Positions 24,733 through 33,424 are shown, counted from the stretch's first letter. The stretch: 64,000 nt of DNA from Brevinematales bacterium (GCA_026417555.1 JAOADA010000006.1:1-64000), one strand, 5' to 3'. The notes: generated by a model from the letters alone, not told the origin. Numbers and translations are program-made.

Positions 24733-25701
24733 TTACGTCTTTGGCACACTCACAAAGAGTGAACTCACCGAAAGATTGAGATGGATCCTCTCAATAGCCT
24801 TTCCAAAGAGTTCACTCACGGAAAGAATATGAAGCTTCTCTCCAATAATGCTTCGCTTGTTCTCGTCCATGTATATCGTATCCGTGAGGCACAGACGGTC
24901 TATAGCACAATTCTGAAGTCTCTCAGCCGCTGGATGAGAAAGTACCGCGTGCGTAGCATACACCGTCACTGTTTTCGCACCCCGACGCTTCAATATATCT
25001 GCTGCTTGAACAATCGTACCTGCCGTATCAATCATATCGTCAATCATGATCACATGCCTATCCTCAACACTTCCAATAAGGTTGAGTACTTCTGCTTCGT
25101 TTTTCTTTTCCCGTCGCTTGTCAAGAATAGCAAGTGCCACATCAATTTGTCTTGCAAAAAAACGGGAACGCTCCACTCCTCCCGTATCAGGAGAAACTAC
25201 CACATACTCAGAGAGATCTCCCAACTGCTTCGCGTGCTCTAAAAACACCGGAGTAGCATACAAATGATCGACAGGGATATCAAAAAAACCCTGGATCTGA
25301 GCCGCATGGAGATCCATCGTAAGTACCCGACTTGCCCCTGCTACTGTCAAGAGATTTGCCACCAGTTTTGCCGTAATCGGCACACGAGGCTCTGCTTTCC
25401 TGTCCTGGCGAGCATACCCAAAATAGGGAATCACTGCCGTAATACTGGCGGCGGAGGCTCGCCTCAGTGCATCCACCAGAATGAGAAGCTCCATAAGATT
25501 CTTGTGTCCGGGATTCGAGGTTGGTTGCACCACAAAAACATCCGTACCCCGAATATCCTCACGAATCTTGACGAATATCTCCCCATCGGCAAACTCTGTG
25601 ATATACACATCCACCAAATCTACACCAATATAACGAGCAATCTTTTCAGCCAGAGGACGATTAGCACGCCCCGCAATGAGCTTCAAATCTCCCGTCGGCA
25701 C
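24733..25701 (-). CDS. prs: Ribose-phosphate pyrophosphokinase
   Basis: Makes PRPP from ribose-5-phosphate and ATP for nucleotide, His and Trp synthesis. It has 322 residues from GTG 25701, which has AAAGGAG seven bases upstream. The open frame continues into the tRNA(Gln) gene, so upstream starts are artefacts. Signatures are GDLKLIAGRANRPLAEKIA, YFGYARQDRK (ATP loop), DLHAAQIQGFF and the PRPP loop VIMIDDMIDTAGT. It lies between tRNA(Gln) and rplY. Confidence 0.97.
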   Translation of the reverse strand: MPTGDLKLIAGRANRPLAEKIARYIGVDLVDVYITEFADGEIFVKIREDIRGTDVFVVQPTSNPGHKNLMELLILVDALRRASAASITAVIPYFGYARQDRKAEPRVPITAKLVANLLTVAGASRVLTMDLHAAQIQGFFDIPVDHLYATPVFLEHAKQLGDLSEYVVVSPDTGGVERSRFFARQIDVALAILDKRREKKNEAEVLNLIGSVEDRHVIMIDDMIDTAGTIVQAADILKRRGAKTVTVYATHAVLSHPAAERLQNCAIDRLCLTDTIYMDENKRSIIGEKLHILSVSELFGKAIERIHLNLSVSSLFVSVPKT

Positions 25702-25736
25702 GTTACTGCTCCTTTCACCATACAAAAAAAGACAAA

Positions 25737-25809
25737 CTGGGGCGGAAGGATTCGAACCTCCGAATGTCGGGACCAAAACCCGATGCCTTGCCAGCTTGGC
25801 GACGCCCCA
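25737..25809 (-). tRNA. trnQ: tRNA-Gln (anticodon TTG)
   Basis: Minus-strand cloverleaf: acceptor TGGGGCG/CGCCCCA (25803-25809 with 25738-25744), D-arm with GCCA...TGGC, anticodon stem TCGGG/CCCGA around loop TTTTGGT (anticodon TTG), and a T-arm containing GGTTCGAATCC. Discriminator base G at 25737. The 3' CCA is not encoded. It sits inside a protein operon between spoVG and prs, with 23 bases to spoVG and 35 to the prs start. Confidence 0.95.
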
Positions 25810-25832
25810 GAAATTTTCTTTGTTACGCAATC

Positions 25833-26093
25833 TTATGCAGAAACCTCAGCGTTATACTTCTCCAAGATAGCATTCTGCATCTTTTCGCGAAACTCTGTGT
25901 TGATAGGATGAGCCACATCCTTCATCTCACCACTCCTCGTTTTGCGAGAAGGCATCGCAATAAACAACCCACTGTTCCCTTCTATAACCTTGATATTATG
26001 GACAACAAAACTGTTGTCAAAGGTCACAGAAGCGTACGCTTTGAGCTTGTTCTCACCTTCTACCCTTTTGATGCGGATGTCGGTAATTTCCAT
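25833..26093 (-). CDS. spoVG: SpoVG-family nucleic-acid-binding regulator
   Basis: Small DNA/RNA-binding protein of 86 residues. It begins [12 protein letters not shown] and contains [23 protein letters not shown] and [19 protein letters not shown], which are diagnostic of SpoVG. In Borrelia it binds DNA and RNA; its role here is probably gene regulation rather than sporulation. SD AGGAGGATAG precedes ATG 26093. ispE lies 37 bases upstream. Confidence 0.96.
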   Translation of the reverse strand: MEITDIRIKRVEGENKLKAYASVTFDNSFVVHNIKVIEGNSGLFIAMPSRKTRSGEMKDVAHPINTEFREKMQNAILEKYNAEVSA

Positions 26094-26130
26094 AGGTCTA
26101 TCCTCCTGTAGAAAAATTGAAAAACCCTTT

Positions 26131-26979
26131 TTAGCCTTTTTTACTCAAGCGGTAGACAGGGTCCGCACAAAACACCTGTATACCCCTTATGGTGGAGAAG
26201 AGCTCTTTATCCCTCTCTCGCTTACCAGCCGAATCGTACACATACACAAGCGAGGACCCACTTCCGCTCATAAAAGAAAGCGAGGCCTGACTTTCTCGAT
26301 CCAGCATTGTCTTCTTTGCGGCAAGCTCCTCACACGCAGCAAACACAAAAGGCTGGAATTTATTATACACTATTTTTCGCAAAAAATCAAGTGAGCCATC
26401 CAAAGAAGCAAAAATATTTTCTTTTGTGCTCTGAGGTGTGTAATCAGTAATCAAGGCATAGGCCCATGCTGTACTGATATGGATGCCAGGGTACACAATC
26501 AGAAAATACACATCTCGCAAACGGTGAGAGAGGACCTCTATCCTTTCCCCTTTTCCACTGACCCATGCCATACCTCCCCTCAGAAAAAAAGACACATCAC
26601 TCCCAATACAAGAAGCCAATGGAAACACCTGTTCTTCCTCTACTCCCTCCAAAGAGGCAAGTGCTCGCAACACTGCTGCTGCATTGGAACTCCCCCCACC
26701 CAGGCCAGCCCCCATGGGGATACGTTTCCTCACAGTAATAGCATAGGGTGTTTTGGTACCAAAGGACTTTTGAAACAACCGAAGAGCTTTGTGAACCGTC
26801 GTTTCTCCCTCAACCACCATGCCCTCAAAAACCACCCTTTCCTCATCGGCTGGTTCCACTTCCACCTCATCGGCTAAACTCACTTCCTGAAAAAGACTCT
26901 CAATAAAATGATAGCCGTCTGTATCTTTCCCAATCACATCAAGATAGAGATTGATCTTGGCACAGGAATCAATTCTCAT
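26131..26979 (-). CDS. ispE: 4-diphosphocytidyl-2-C-methyl-D-erythritol kinase
   Basis: GHMP kinase of the MEP isoprenoid pathway. It has 282 residues with [19 protein letters not shown] (6-24), the ATP loop [15 protein letters not shown] (about 88-102), IGSDVSFFL and the C-terminal [13 protein letters not shown] 26979 overlaps the ilvE stop by ATGA. Placement before spoVG matches Bacillus (ispE...spoVG...prs-ctc-pth). Confidence 0.96.
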   Translation of the reverse strand: MRIDSCAKINLYLDVIGKDTDGYHFIESLFQEVSLADEVEVEPADEERVVFEGMVVEGETTVHKALRLFQKSFGTKTPYAITVRKRIPMGAGLGGGSSNAAAVLRALASLEGVEEEQVFPLASCIGSDVSFFLRGGMAWVSGKGERIEVLSHRLRDVYFLIVYPGIHISTAWAYALITDYTPQSTKENIFASLDGSLDFLRKIVYNKFQPFVFAACEELAAKKTMLDRESQASLSFMSGSGSSLVYVYDSAGKRERDKELFSTIRGIQVFCADPVYRLSKKG

Positions 26980-27851
26980 GCAATAGGAGTTCCTACCGTT
27001 TTCACATACTCTTTGAAACGGTCAATAAGTCTTTTCGTCAGAGGACCCACAGTACCGTTTCCGATCTTTCGCCCATCAATAGAGGAGATAGGTACTACCT
27101 CGGCCGCTGTCCCTGTCAAAAAGACCTCATCAGCAATAAAGAGCTCTCCGCGTGTGATAGGCATTTCCACTACCTTGATTCCCATTTCTCCAGCAAGATC
27201 CATCACGGTTGCTCGAGTAATTCCAGGAAGTACCCCCATATACACAGGTGGCGTATACAACACCCCCTTCTTGATCATAAAGATATTGTCCCCAGTACAC
27301 TCAGCCACATACCCCTCTTGGTTAATCATGATGGCCTCTTCGGCTCCTGCATTTTTCGCCTCTATCTTTGCCAGAATATTATTGAGATAATTGAGAGATT
27401 TGACAATAGGATTCACTGCCTCTGCAAGATTTCGCCTCGTCGGCACGGTAACAATAGGAAGGCCCTTCTCATAATATTCATCAGGATAGAGTTTGATCGT
27501 ATCAGCAATAACAAAAATATTTGGTTTCGGACACAACCAGGGAGAAAGTCCCAAGGTCCCCGCTCCTCGAGTCACCACAGGACGAATATACCCATCAACA
27601 ATTTCATTGGCTTTACACACACTGATGATGGCTTTCTTAAACTCCTCTTGGGAGAGAGGAATCTCAAGCATGATAATCTTGGCAGAATTGTAGAGTCTTT
27701 CTATGTGTTCATCAAGTTTAAAGATCCGACGGTTATACGCCCGAATCCCCTCAAATACCCCATCCCCATACAACACCCCATGATCAAAAACGGTAATCTT
27801 CGCCTCTTCTTGAGGAACCAGTTCTCCATTAAGATAGACATACTTTCCCAT
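26976..27851 (-). CDS. ilvE: Branched-chain amino acid aminotransferase
   Basis: PLP fold-type IV transaminase for Val, Leu and Ile. It has 291 residues. FDHGVLYGDGVFEGIRAYN (22-40), the PLP lysine in VKSLNYLNN (near 159), EAIMINQEGYVAECTGDNIF and TGTAAEVVPI are typical of IlvE. D-amino-acid transaminase is a less likely relative. SD GAGGAG precedes ATG 27851. It lies 24 bases after lolD and is coupled to ispE. Confidence 0.93.
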   Translation of the reverse strand: MGKYVYLNGELVPQEEAKITVFDHGVLYGDGVFEGIRAYNRRIFKLDEHIERLYNSAKIIMLEIPLSQEEFKKAIISVCKANEIVDGYIRPVVTRGAGTLGLSPWLCPKPNIFVIADTIKLYPDEYYEKGLPIVTVPTRRNLAEAVNPIVKSLNYLNNILAKIEAKNAGAEEAIMINQEGYVAECTGDNIFMIKKGVLYTPPVYMGVLPGITRATVMDLAGEMGIKVVEMPITRGELFIADEVFLTGTAAEVVPISSIDGRKIGNGTVGPLTKRLIDRFKEYVKTVGTPIA

Positions 27852-27875
27852 AGGTTTCTCCTCTCTACCTCTCTA

Positions 27876-28535
27876 TTATCCAAGGTTAATTATGGCATCA
27901 CACCGTTTTGCAAGTTCCATATTGTGGGTAGCCACAACAAAGGTTTTTCCCATACTCCGGCAGAGATCCCAAATGAGATGCTCCACCATCTCCGCATTTC
28001 TTTTGTCAAGACTCCCTGTGGGCTCATCGGCAAACACTACCTCAGGATCATGGATCAACGCACGAATAATTGCTACCCGCTGCCTCTCCCCCCCAGAGAG
28101 TTGATCTGGATAATGCGTCAACCGTTTCTCAAGCCCTACTCGTGCAAGAAGCTCCCTGGCTCTTTCCTTCTCCCTGCTTCCAACAGAAATTTGCTGAATC
28201 CTCAAAGGAAGAAGTACATTTTCCAAGGCTGTAAAATCCTCCAAGAGGTAATGGTGCTGAAAGATAAATCCCACATGACGACTGCGAAAATCGGAAAGCT
28301 TCTCTTCATCCAGGGTGTCAATCCTCTCCCCTCCAAACCACACCTCTCCGGAGGACGGCCTATCCAAACCAGAGAGAATATTGAGAAGGGTGGTTTTTCC
28401 CCGGCCTGACTCCCCTACCAGAGCCACCATTGAGCCCTGAGGAATAGTTACCTGGAGATTCTCAAACACCTGTACTCTATCCACAAGAGTCCGATACTCT
28501 TTTGCAAGGGATTTGCCAACAATCATCTCAGTCAT
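27876..28535 (-). CDS. lolD: LolD-like lipoprotein-release ABC ATPase
   Basis: ATP-binding subunit of a MacB/LolD-type transporter that extracts lipoproteins from the inner membrane. It has 219 residues with Walker A GESGRGKTT (about 38-46), Q-loop FIFQHHYLLEDFTALENVLLP (LolD-type), signature LSGGERQRVAIIRAL and Walker B VVFADEPTGSLD. It overlaps the permease gene upstream by 8 bases, so the two are coupled. Confidence 0.9.
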   Translation of the reverse strand: MTEMIVGKSLAKEYRTLVDRVQVFENLQVTIPQGSMVALVGESGRGKTTLLNILSGLDRPSSGEVWFGGERIDTLDEEKLSDFRSRHVGFIFQHHYLLEDFTALENVLLPLRIQQISVGSREKERARELLARVGLEKRLTHYPDQLSGGERQRVAIIRALIHDPEVVFADEPTGSLDKRNAEMVEHLIWDLCRSMGKTFVVATHNMELAKRCDAIINLG

Positions 28536-29811
28536 TCCGAAGCACCTCTATCGGACGAAGCTTCCCTGCTCTATAGGCCGGCCATATCACGGCCACCATA
28601 CTACACACCACAGACAATCCCATAATCACTATCAAATCCTCAAGTTGAATCTTCATGGGAAATTCTCTTATATAATAAGCGGTAGGATCAAAAAATTCAA
28701 ATTTCGCCGGCTTTTTCACAGCAAAAAATATCCTCAAACTCAGGTAGGCCACGTGATTCCAAAAATTCACAAAAGCCTCAATGCCATGGAGAATATGATT
28801 GAGATTCAAGGCAAAGAAAAGCCCAAAAAATATCCCCACCACACTCCCTATCACACCAATGAGAAACCCATCCATAAGAAACACACTCATCACCGATTTT
28901 GGCCGAAGCCCCATTGCTTTCAGAATGCCTATTTCTTCCCGTTTGTCCAAAACCGTTGCCATCATGGTTGAAAGAATATTAAAACATACCACAATAAAGA
29001 AGATCGTCAAGATGATCCGCATCATTACCTTCTCATTGCGAATATTGACAAGGTTATTACGATTGAGAGATTTCCAACTATACACGTAGAAAGGAGAAAT
29101 CTCCCGAATCTTGGGAAGCCATCTTTCGATCTGGAAAGGATCCTTCACTCGAAGGGCAAGAGAGGCTCTCACGTTTTCCTGAAGAGCCATCGCATCCTCA
29201 AGATTCACAAACACCAGCGAGGTATCATACTCCGCGTAGCCAGCCTCAAAAATCCCTGCCACTTTGAATTTGTACTGCAAGAGACTCAACATATCATCAT
29301 TCACAAGCGTCAGATAGACCCAATCCCCCATGGTGACTCCAAGATTGTCGGCAAGATTATACCCCAAGAAAATGGCATGTCGCCATACTGAATTTGTCTC
29401 TTCACCCTTCAAAAGAGGAAAACGTGTTCGAAACTCCCTATCATTGAAATAAAAGTCCCTTGGAAACGCCTTGACCATTACCCCATAGGTACCCAATGGA
29501 CCCTTGATGAGGGCCTGTTGATCCAAAAAAGGGACCACATCAACCACCCCAGGAGCTTTTTTAAGTTCAAGCGCAAGGGTTTCATAGTCAGGCACCCCTC
29601 GTCCATACCCATAAATCACCGCATGAAAATCCTTTGACGCTAACTTATCCATATAACTATAATGCATCCCATTCGCCGCCGAGAGAATCACCGTGGCTGC
29701 CATGGCACTCACCACGATGGTAAAAAGAGCAATGAGAGAGATAATCGATATCCCTCGGTCTGAACCTTTAAACTTGAGGTATTTTGTGGCCAGGTAAACA
29801 ATCACATTCAT
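28528..29811 (-). CDS. lolE: LolC/LolE-like lipoprotein-release permease
   Basis: MacB/FtsX-fold permease of the lipoprotein-sorting system. It has 427 residues: a first membrane helix (about 20-45) preceded by YLKFKGSDRGISIISLIAL, a periplasmic MacB-type domain (about 48-255), then three more helices with ILKAMGLRPKSVMSVFLMDGFLIGVIGS and a final PAYRAGKLRPIEVLRND. A single permease gene suggests a homodimer rather than a LolC/LolE pair (inference). It is the first gene of the long minus-strand run, SD GAGGAG. Confidence 0.9.
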   Translation of the reverse strand: MNVIVYLATKYLKFKGSDRGISIISLIALFTIVVSAMAATVILSAANGMHYSYMDKLASKDFHAVIYGYGRGVPDYETLALELKKAPGVVDVVPFLDQQALIKGPLGTYGVMVKAFPRDFYFNDREFRTRFPLLKGEETNSVWRHAIFLGYNLADNLGVTMGDWVYLTLVNDDMLSLLQYKFKVAGIFEAGYAEYDTSLVFVNLEDAMALQENVRASLALRVKDPFQIERWLPKIREISPFYVYSWKSLNRNNLVNIRNEKVMMRIILTIFFIVVCFNILSTMMATVLDKREEIGILKAMGLRPKSVMSVFLMDGFLIGVIGSVVGIFFGLFFALNLNHILHGIEAFVNFWNHVAYLSLRIFFAVKKPAKFEFFDPTAYYIREFPMKIQLEDLIVIMGLSVVCSMVAVIWPAYRAGKLRPIEVLRND

Positions 29812-29850
29812 TTAAGTAATCTCCTCTTTCTTCCGATAAAGGGTATGTAT

Positions 29851-29879
29851 ATTATACACCAAAAAGCAAAACGTGTAAA
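29851..29879 (-). promoter_or_regulatory. Promoter of the lolE...tilS run
   Basis: Minus-strand -35 TTTACA (29874-29879), 17-bp spacer and -10 TATAAT (29851-29856). Its -35 is only five bases from the -35 of the divergent promoter. Confidence 0.8.
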
Positions 29880-29884
29880 CTTTC

Positions 29885-29913
29885 TTGACTTTTTGCCCTG
29901 AACATGATAAGAT
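29885..29913 (+). promoter_or_regulatory. Divergent promoter for the tail-anchored protein gene
   Basis: -35 TTGACT (29885-29890), 17-bp spacer, -10 TAAGAT (29908-29913). Confidence 0.75.
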
Positions 29914-29953
29914 ATGTTCATAAGAAAAGGCAAAACAGAAAAAGGAGTCCGCT

Positions 29954-30955
29954 GTGGAGTTTTCCCCTGATACAAACTACCTTGTCATCAAAGGTCGTTT
30001 CAAAGCCACTGCCTCCAGCTCCTATGGCCTCTTTCTCATTTTTATGGATAACATCACCAAAAACACAGACAAAATAGAAACTGTGGCTTCCCACTTCAGT
30101 ACCGTTTATGACACCAATGTCAATATGCCATGGAGTGAACTTCAGGATCTCATCACCAAACTCCGCTGGAAAGGAGAATTCGCCACCAGCTTGACCCATG
30201 ATGTTCAGGCAACCCTGGAGGATCTTTTCCAACCAGGAACAGGCCGAGGACCAGATATCTGGAATGCTATCAAAAAAGCCATGATCAACAAAGCCGCCAA
30301 TTTTTTTGAAGAATTTTTAGCAAGACCTACAGGGGACAAAGGTGTCAAGGTTGAGCTTGCTATTGAGACCATCACCAAAAGTGATATTGACAACGTCAAA
30401 AAGATGCGCGAAGAGCGAGACATGCTCAATACCCTCAACCTTCAAAACCAAAGCAAACCGGCGCCTGCTGAACCAAAACTTGAAGAGAGTGCCGTAGTCC
30501 TGGATGTCTCCCTCGTCCTCTCTCCGATTTCTGGAGTACCCATCTACGAACTCAAAGAAGGCACCAAGATATTCATCAAGATCACCGAACAAACCAGCCG
30601 AGGACAATACTTCAACGATCTGTTAGGAGCAAGTGAAGGAGGGGAAACGCTCCCTGTCCCCGCAACTGTCAAAAAGGTCTCCAAAGAAGGCAAGATCTAC
30701 ACGGTTCTTGTCGAGATTGGGCCTGGTATCTATGGAAAATCCCTTGACGAAGACACCGTCAAGGTCAAACTCTATGATAGTGCTCAAGACAAGCGAAAAA
30801 TTCAGAAAACTATCGAGCCGACACTTTCGACTATTGACACCACACCAGAAACCTCTCAACCCACCTCAAAGGGAGGAAGTTTTCTCTTCTGGGTTATGGG
30901 AGGGATTGGACTTCTCATCCTGATGATCCTGGTCTATCTTGGTCTTGGGATTTAG
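29954..30955 (+). CDS. Unknown C-terminally membrane-anchored protein
   Basis: I do not recognise this 333-residue protein. The start is GTG 29954, six bases after AAAGGAG. There is no N-terminal signal. Residues 1 to about 150 are a helical, charged region; 150-180 is a Glu/Lys/Pro linker; 182-290 is beta-rich with SPISGVPIYELKEGTKIFIKI, which may be a small folded domain. Residues 290-307 are Thr/Pro-rich, and one membrane helix (about 312-331, FWVMGGIGLLILMILVYLGL) ends the chain. This is the layout of a tail-anchored protein facing the cytoplasm. Its last 90 bases overlap the convergent Gx gene. Confidence 0.75.
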   Translation: MEFSPDTNYLVIKGRFKATASSSYGLFLIFMDNITKNTDKIETVASHFSTVYDTNVNMPWSELQDLITKLRWKGEFATSLTHDVQATLEDLFQPGTGRGPDIWNAIKKAMINKAANFFEEFLARPTGDKGVKVELAIETITKSDIDNVKKMREERDMLNTLNLQNQSKPAPAEPKLEESAVVLDVSLVLSPISGVPIYELKEGTKIFIKITEQTSRGQYFNDLLGASEGGETLPVPATVKKVSKEGKIYTVLVEIGPGIYGKSLDEDTVKVKLYDSAQDKRKIQKTIEPTLSTIDTTPETSQPTSKGGSFLFWVMGGIGLLILMILVYLGLGI

Positions 30956-31468
30956 GTATCTCTCTACCAACCAAGCAAGCCCCAAAGATGTCCCTATCCC
31001 TATCATCATAAGGAAAGCCACATACAAGATGATACCCTTGGTAAACCCAAGGAAAAAACCCGCCACGACTCCTTGAGCTAAAGCATGGGCCCACCCACCC
31101 CACAGAGAAACCCCATATACTGAGAGAAATGACCCAAAAAAAGAATGCACCCCACTCATGACAAAGGCAGAAACCACCGACCCTGAGAGCGAAAGCCAAA
31201 AACCAAAGGTAAAAAGCGTCCCCCCCAGCACATGACTCACCACCACCCGAAAAAAAGCCACCACCAAAGACAACCGATAGCGACGACGCAATACAAGCAC
31301 AAGAGTGACCATATTGGCGAGTCCGATTTTAGCAAGGGGAAGAGGTTTAGGAATCCAGCCATCCACTACCGAGAGAAGAGATGCCACAGCGACCAAATAG
31401 GCCACCAAAAACTCCTGTCCTTCGGGAGAAAGACGCTCAAACTCATCAATATCATTCAGTAACCCCAT
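30866..31468 (-). CDS. Gx transporter family protein (heptaprenyl diphosphate synthase component I-like)
   Basis: Multi-pass membrane protein of the Hpre_diP_synt_I/Gx family, 200 residues from ATG 31468 (SD GGGGGAG). Helices run from about 20 to 170. LPLAKIGLANMVTLVLVL, VVSHVLGGTLFTFGFWLSLSG and SGVHSFFG are family signatures. Relatives form pairs with NusG-II proteins and are thought to be substrate-binding membrane components of transporters. The tail after 173 is a polar extension (KTKIDQDHQDEKS...) that overlaps the opposite gene by 90 bases and may be non-essential. Confidence 0.82.
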   Translation of the reverse strand: MGLLNDIDEFERLSPEGQEFLVAYLVAVASLLSVVDGWIPKPLPLAKIGLANMVTLVLVLRRRYRLSLVVAFFRVVVSHVLGGTLFTFGFWLSLSGSVVSAFVMSGVHSFFGSFLSVYGVSLWGGWAHALAQGVVAGFFLGFTKGIILYVAFLMMIGIGTSLGLAWLVERYLNPKTKIDQDHQDEKSNPSHNPEEKTSSL

Positions 31469-31829
31469 CCCACTCCCCCTTCGTCTCTCCGAGAATCTCA
31501 ACAACCACATGGTTCGGCATACAGATGATGGCATCACCCTTTCGGAAAATCCATCCCTTTTTCACACAGATATGGTCTGGGCAATCAGATTCAAGCATAC
31601 GAACTTTTCCTTTCTTGATTTCTATTTTTCCCTTCCCATGGGTACTCTGCCAGACCATCACCCGATCATCCCCCAAAGGATACCGATACCTACGCCCCTC
31701 TATACGTATCTCGACCCACGATCCTTCCCCCCCACTCCAACCAACCAACGCTAAGACCAGAAAAAATCCCATGACAAAAACAAAAGAAACGCCATCCCCT
31801 ATCTTAACGGTTTTCAAAATACTCGACAT
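31452..31829 (-). CDS. NusG domain II-containing exported protein
   Basis: 125 residues from ATG 31829, with one hydrophobic N-terminal segment (about 14-30) and a NusG-II (DUF1312) domain: EIRIEGRRYRYPL, MLESDCPDHICVKKGWI (with two Cys) and AIICMPNHVVVEI. It is not the transcription factor NusG. It regularly precedes Gx genes, as here, with overlapping ends. The start overlaps the end of the PPIase-like gene. Function of the pair is unproven. Confidence 0.82.
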   Translation of the reverse strand: MSSILKTVKIGDGVSFVFVMGFFLVLALVGWSGGEGSWVEIRIEGRRYRYPLGDDRVMVWQSTHGKGKIEIKKGKVRMLESDCPDHICVKKGWIFRKGDAIICMPNHVVVEILGETKGEWDGVTE

Positions 31830-32667
31830 GAAGATACCTGATATCTGCTTTTTCCATCTCTTCATCGAGGAGACGTTCATAGGCTTTGGTCCGTCTCTCT
31901 TTTTCCAGATAACGTTTCACATCCTCTCGAACACTCTCAAGAGATCGTTGTTTCCCCTCTCGACGAGAGATCAGCTTGTAAACTACATACCCTCCATCCG
32001 GAAGGACCATCGTTCCAATTTCCTGAACCCCTATATCCGACAATATCGCCCGTACCTCTTCAGGAATACTCCCCTCTACCACATCAACATGATGCAAAAA
32101 TGTCTCCCCCTTCCCCTTCACATAATTCTCAAGATCTATCATATCCTGTGTCGTTCTCACATAACGAACAATCTCCTCCAGATTCTCTCGGGTTGAAGCA
32201 GAAATCTCATAAAAGGTATAAAGTGTGGGATCCCTCAAGAATTGCGCATTCATTTCATAAAACGAAGAAACCAATTCCTCAGTGATAGGCTCTTTGGCGG
32301 ATTCCATATCAATGAGCCGTTCAATAAGCATATCCCCCCGAACCTCTTCACGAACCTCATTTTCCGATAATTGGAAAAGAATGAGATTATTTTCCCAGTT
32401 TTCGATGCTCTCGAAGGAGGAACGAATAGTTTCCATCTCCCCATCCACATCCTCATCCGAGACCATACAACCTTGTCGCTTTGCCCTCTCAAGAAGAAGA
32501 AGACGAGAGATCAGGGCATTGGAAGCCTCTACACGCAAGAACTTCAGATTCTCCTTTGTGGGCTCATAGGGGCGATCATCCTCTTCAAGCTGAACAATAT
32601 ATCGAATCAGCGCCCTATCAATATCTCGATCAGTAATCATCTTCCCATTGACTGCAATTACATCCAT
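31804..32667 (-). CDS. SurA/parvulin-like protein without signal peptide
   Basis: 287 residues from ATG 32667, which has GGGGAGG ten bases upstream. It opens with IAVNGKMITDRDIDRALIRY, the typical SurA N-domain start, followed by helices to about 160. A divergent PpiC-like region follows (EISASTRENLEEIVRYVR..., PEEVRAILSDIGVQEIGTMVLPDGGYVVYKL). There is no export signal, so it appears cytoplasmic, unlike SurA or PrsA. It may be a chaperone rather than an active isomerase. First gene of the operon with NusG-II and Gx. Confidence 0.7.
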   Translation of the reverse strand: MDVIAVNGKMITDRDIDRALIRYIVQLEEDDRPYEPTKENLKFLRVEASNALISRLLLLERAKRQGCMVSDEDVDGEMETIRSSFESIENWENNLILFQLSENEVREEVRGDMLIERLIDMESAKEPITEELVSSFYEMNAQFLRDPTLYTFYEISASTRENLEEIVRYVRTTQDMIDLENYVKGKGETFLHHVDVVEGSIPEEVRAILSDIGVQEIGTMVLPDGGYVVYKLISRREGKQRSLESVREDVKRYLEKERRTKAYERLLDEEMEKADIRYLHVEYFENR

Positions 32668-32699
32668 CGGTCTCAAGCCTCCCCATCAGGATACCCATT

Positions 32700-32728
32700 A
32701 TTATAAGCAGGAAAAGAAAAAAAGGCAA
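32700..32728 (-). promoter_or_regulatory. Promoter of the PPIase-like/NusG-II/Gx operon
   Basis: Minus-strand -35 TTGCCT (32723-32728), 17-bp spacer, -10 TATAAT (32700-32705). Confidence 0.75.
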
Positions 32729-32734
32729 CTCCTC

Positions 32735-33364
32735 TTATTCATGACCACACTCACACGACTCCCCCCGGGCCTTGGCAAAACTTTCCCTGCCTTCTTTCCA
32801 AGAGAAAAAGGCAAGCCCAAGGGCTCCAAGGCTATCCACATATGAGATACCCCATATCTCATACAACCCACTACTTATCAAAAGCACAAAAGACATATAC
32901 ATACACACCAGCGTACAATTGGCATCAGCAAGAATCGCCTCTGAATGAAGAAGCCTACCAACCTTTTTCTTTGCAAAAACCAAAAAGCCCATGGTGAGAA
33001 TTGAAACCCCAGCAATCACTACCCCCCAAAAAGTGGTTTCTGGCTTATGTCCCCGTAAAATATTGGAAAAAGCTGAGATCACGAGCCCAAACGTTAAAAG
33101 ATAAAACGCTACCCCCGTGATTCGTAGCGCTGTCTGCTCAAACTGGCTTTTTTCTTTGGCAGGGAACTTCCAGATACGGTACACCATATGAGCAATTCCC
33201 ACCCCAGAGATCACCTCAACAAAACTATCTACCCCAAACCCAAAGAGGGCTAAACTCTCATCAGAAAGACCAAAGATCATCGAGATCACTCCCTCTGCTA
33301 CATTGTAGGCAATCGTAAAAAGTGCCAACCCAAAAGCCACTCGGTATAATCCTTGTTCTTTCAT
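32735..33364 (-). CDS. Cation-efflux (CDF) type membrane protein, short form
   Basis: 209 residues with about six membrane helices. The pattern GLSDESLALFGFGVDSFVEVISG (about 32-54) and HSEAILADANCTLVCMYMSF (about 140-159) place it in the cation diffusion facilitator fold, where the Asp and His residues of helices 2 and 5 bind metal. The C-terminal cytoplasmic domain of CDF proteins is absent and replaced by a short tail ending CECGHE. Substrate unknown. ATG 33364 follows AAGGGG; it has its own promoter. Confidence 0.78.
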   Translation of the reverse strand: MKEQGLYRVAFGLALFTIAYNVAEGVISMIFGLSDESLALFGFGVDSFVEVISGVGIAHMVYRIWKFPAKEKSQFEQTALRITGVAFYLLTFGLVISAFSNILRGHKPETTFWGVVIAGVSILTMGFLVFAKKKVGRLLHSEAILADANCTLVCMYMSFVLLISSGLYEIWGISYVDSLGALGLAFFSWKEGRESFAKARGESCECGHE

Positions 33365-33395
33365 ACAAAAACCCCTTGGAAAAGTCTATTTTTTT

Positions 33396-33424
33396 ATGCT
33401 AAAGAACCACGAAAAAAAATGCAA
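33396..33424 (-). promoter_or_regulatory. Promoter of the CDF-type gene
   Basis: Minus-strand -35 TTGCAT (33419-33424), 17-bp spacer, -10 TAGCAT (33396-33401). Confidence 0.55.

Noticed and set aside
25702-25830. Extension of prs upstream through the tRNA region
   Set aside because: The extra residues are simply the translated tRNA(Gln); GTG 25701 has a proper SD and matches the PRPP synthetase N-terminus.
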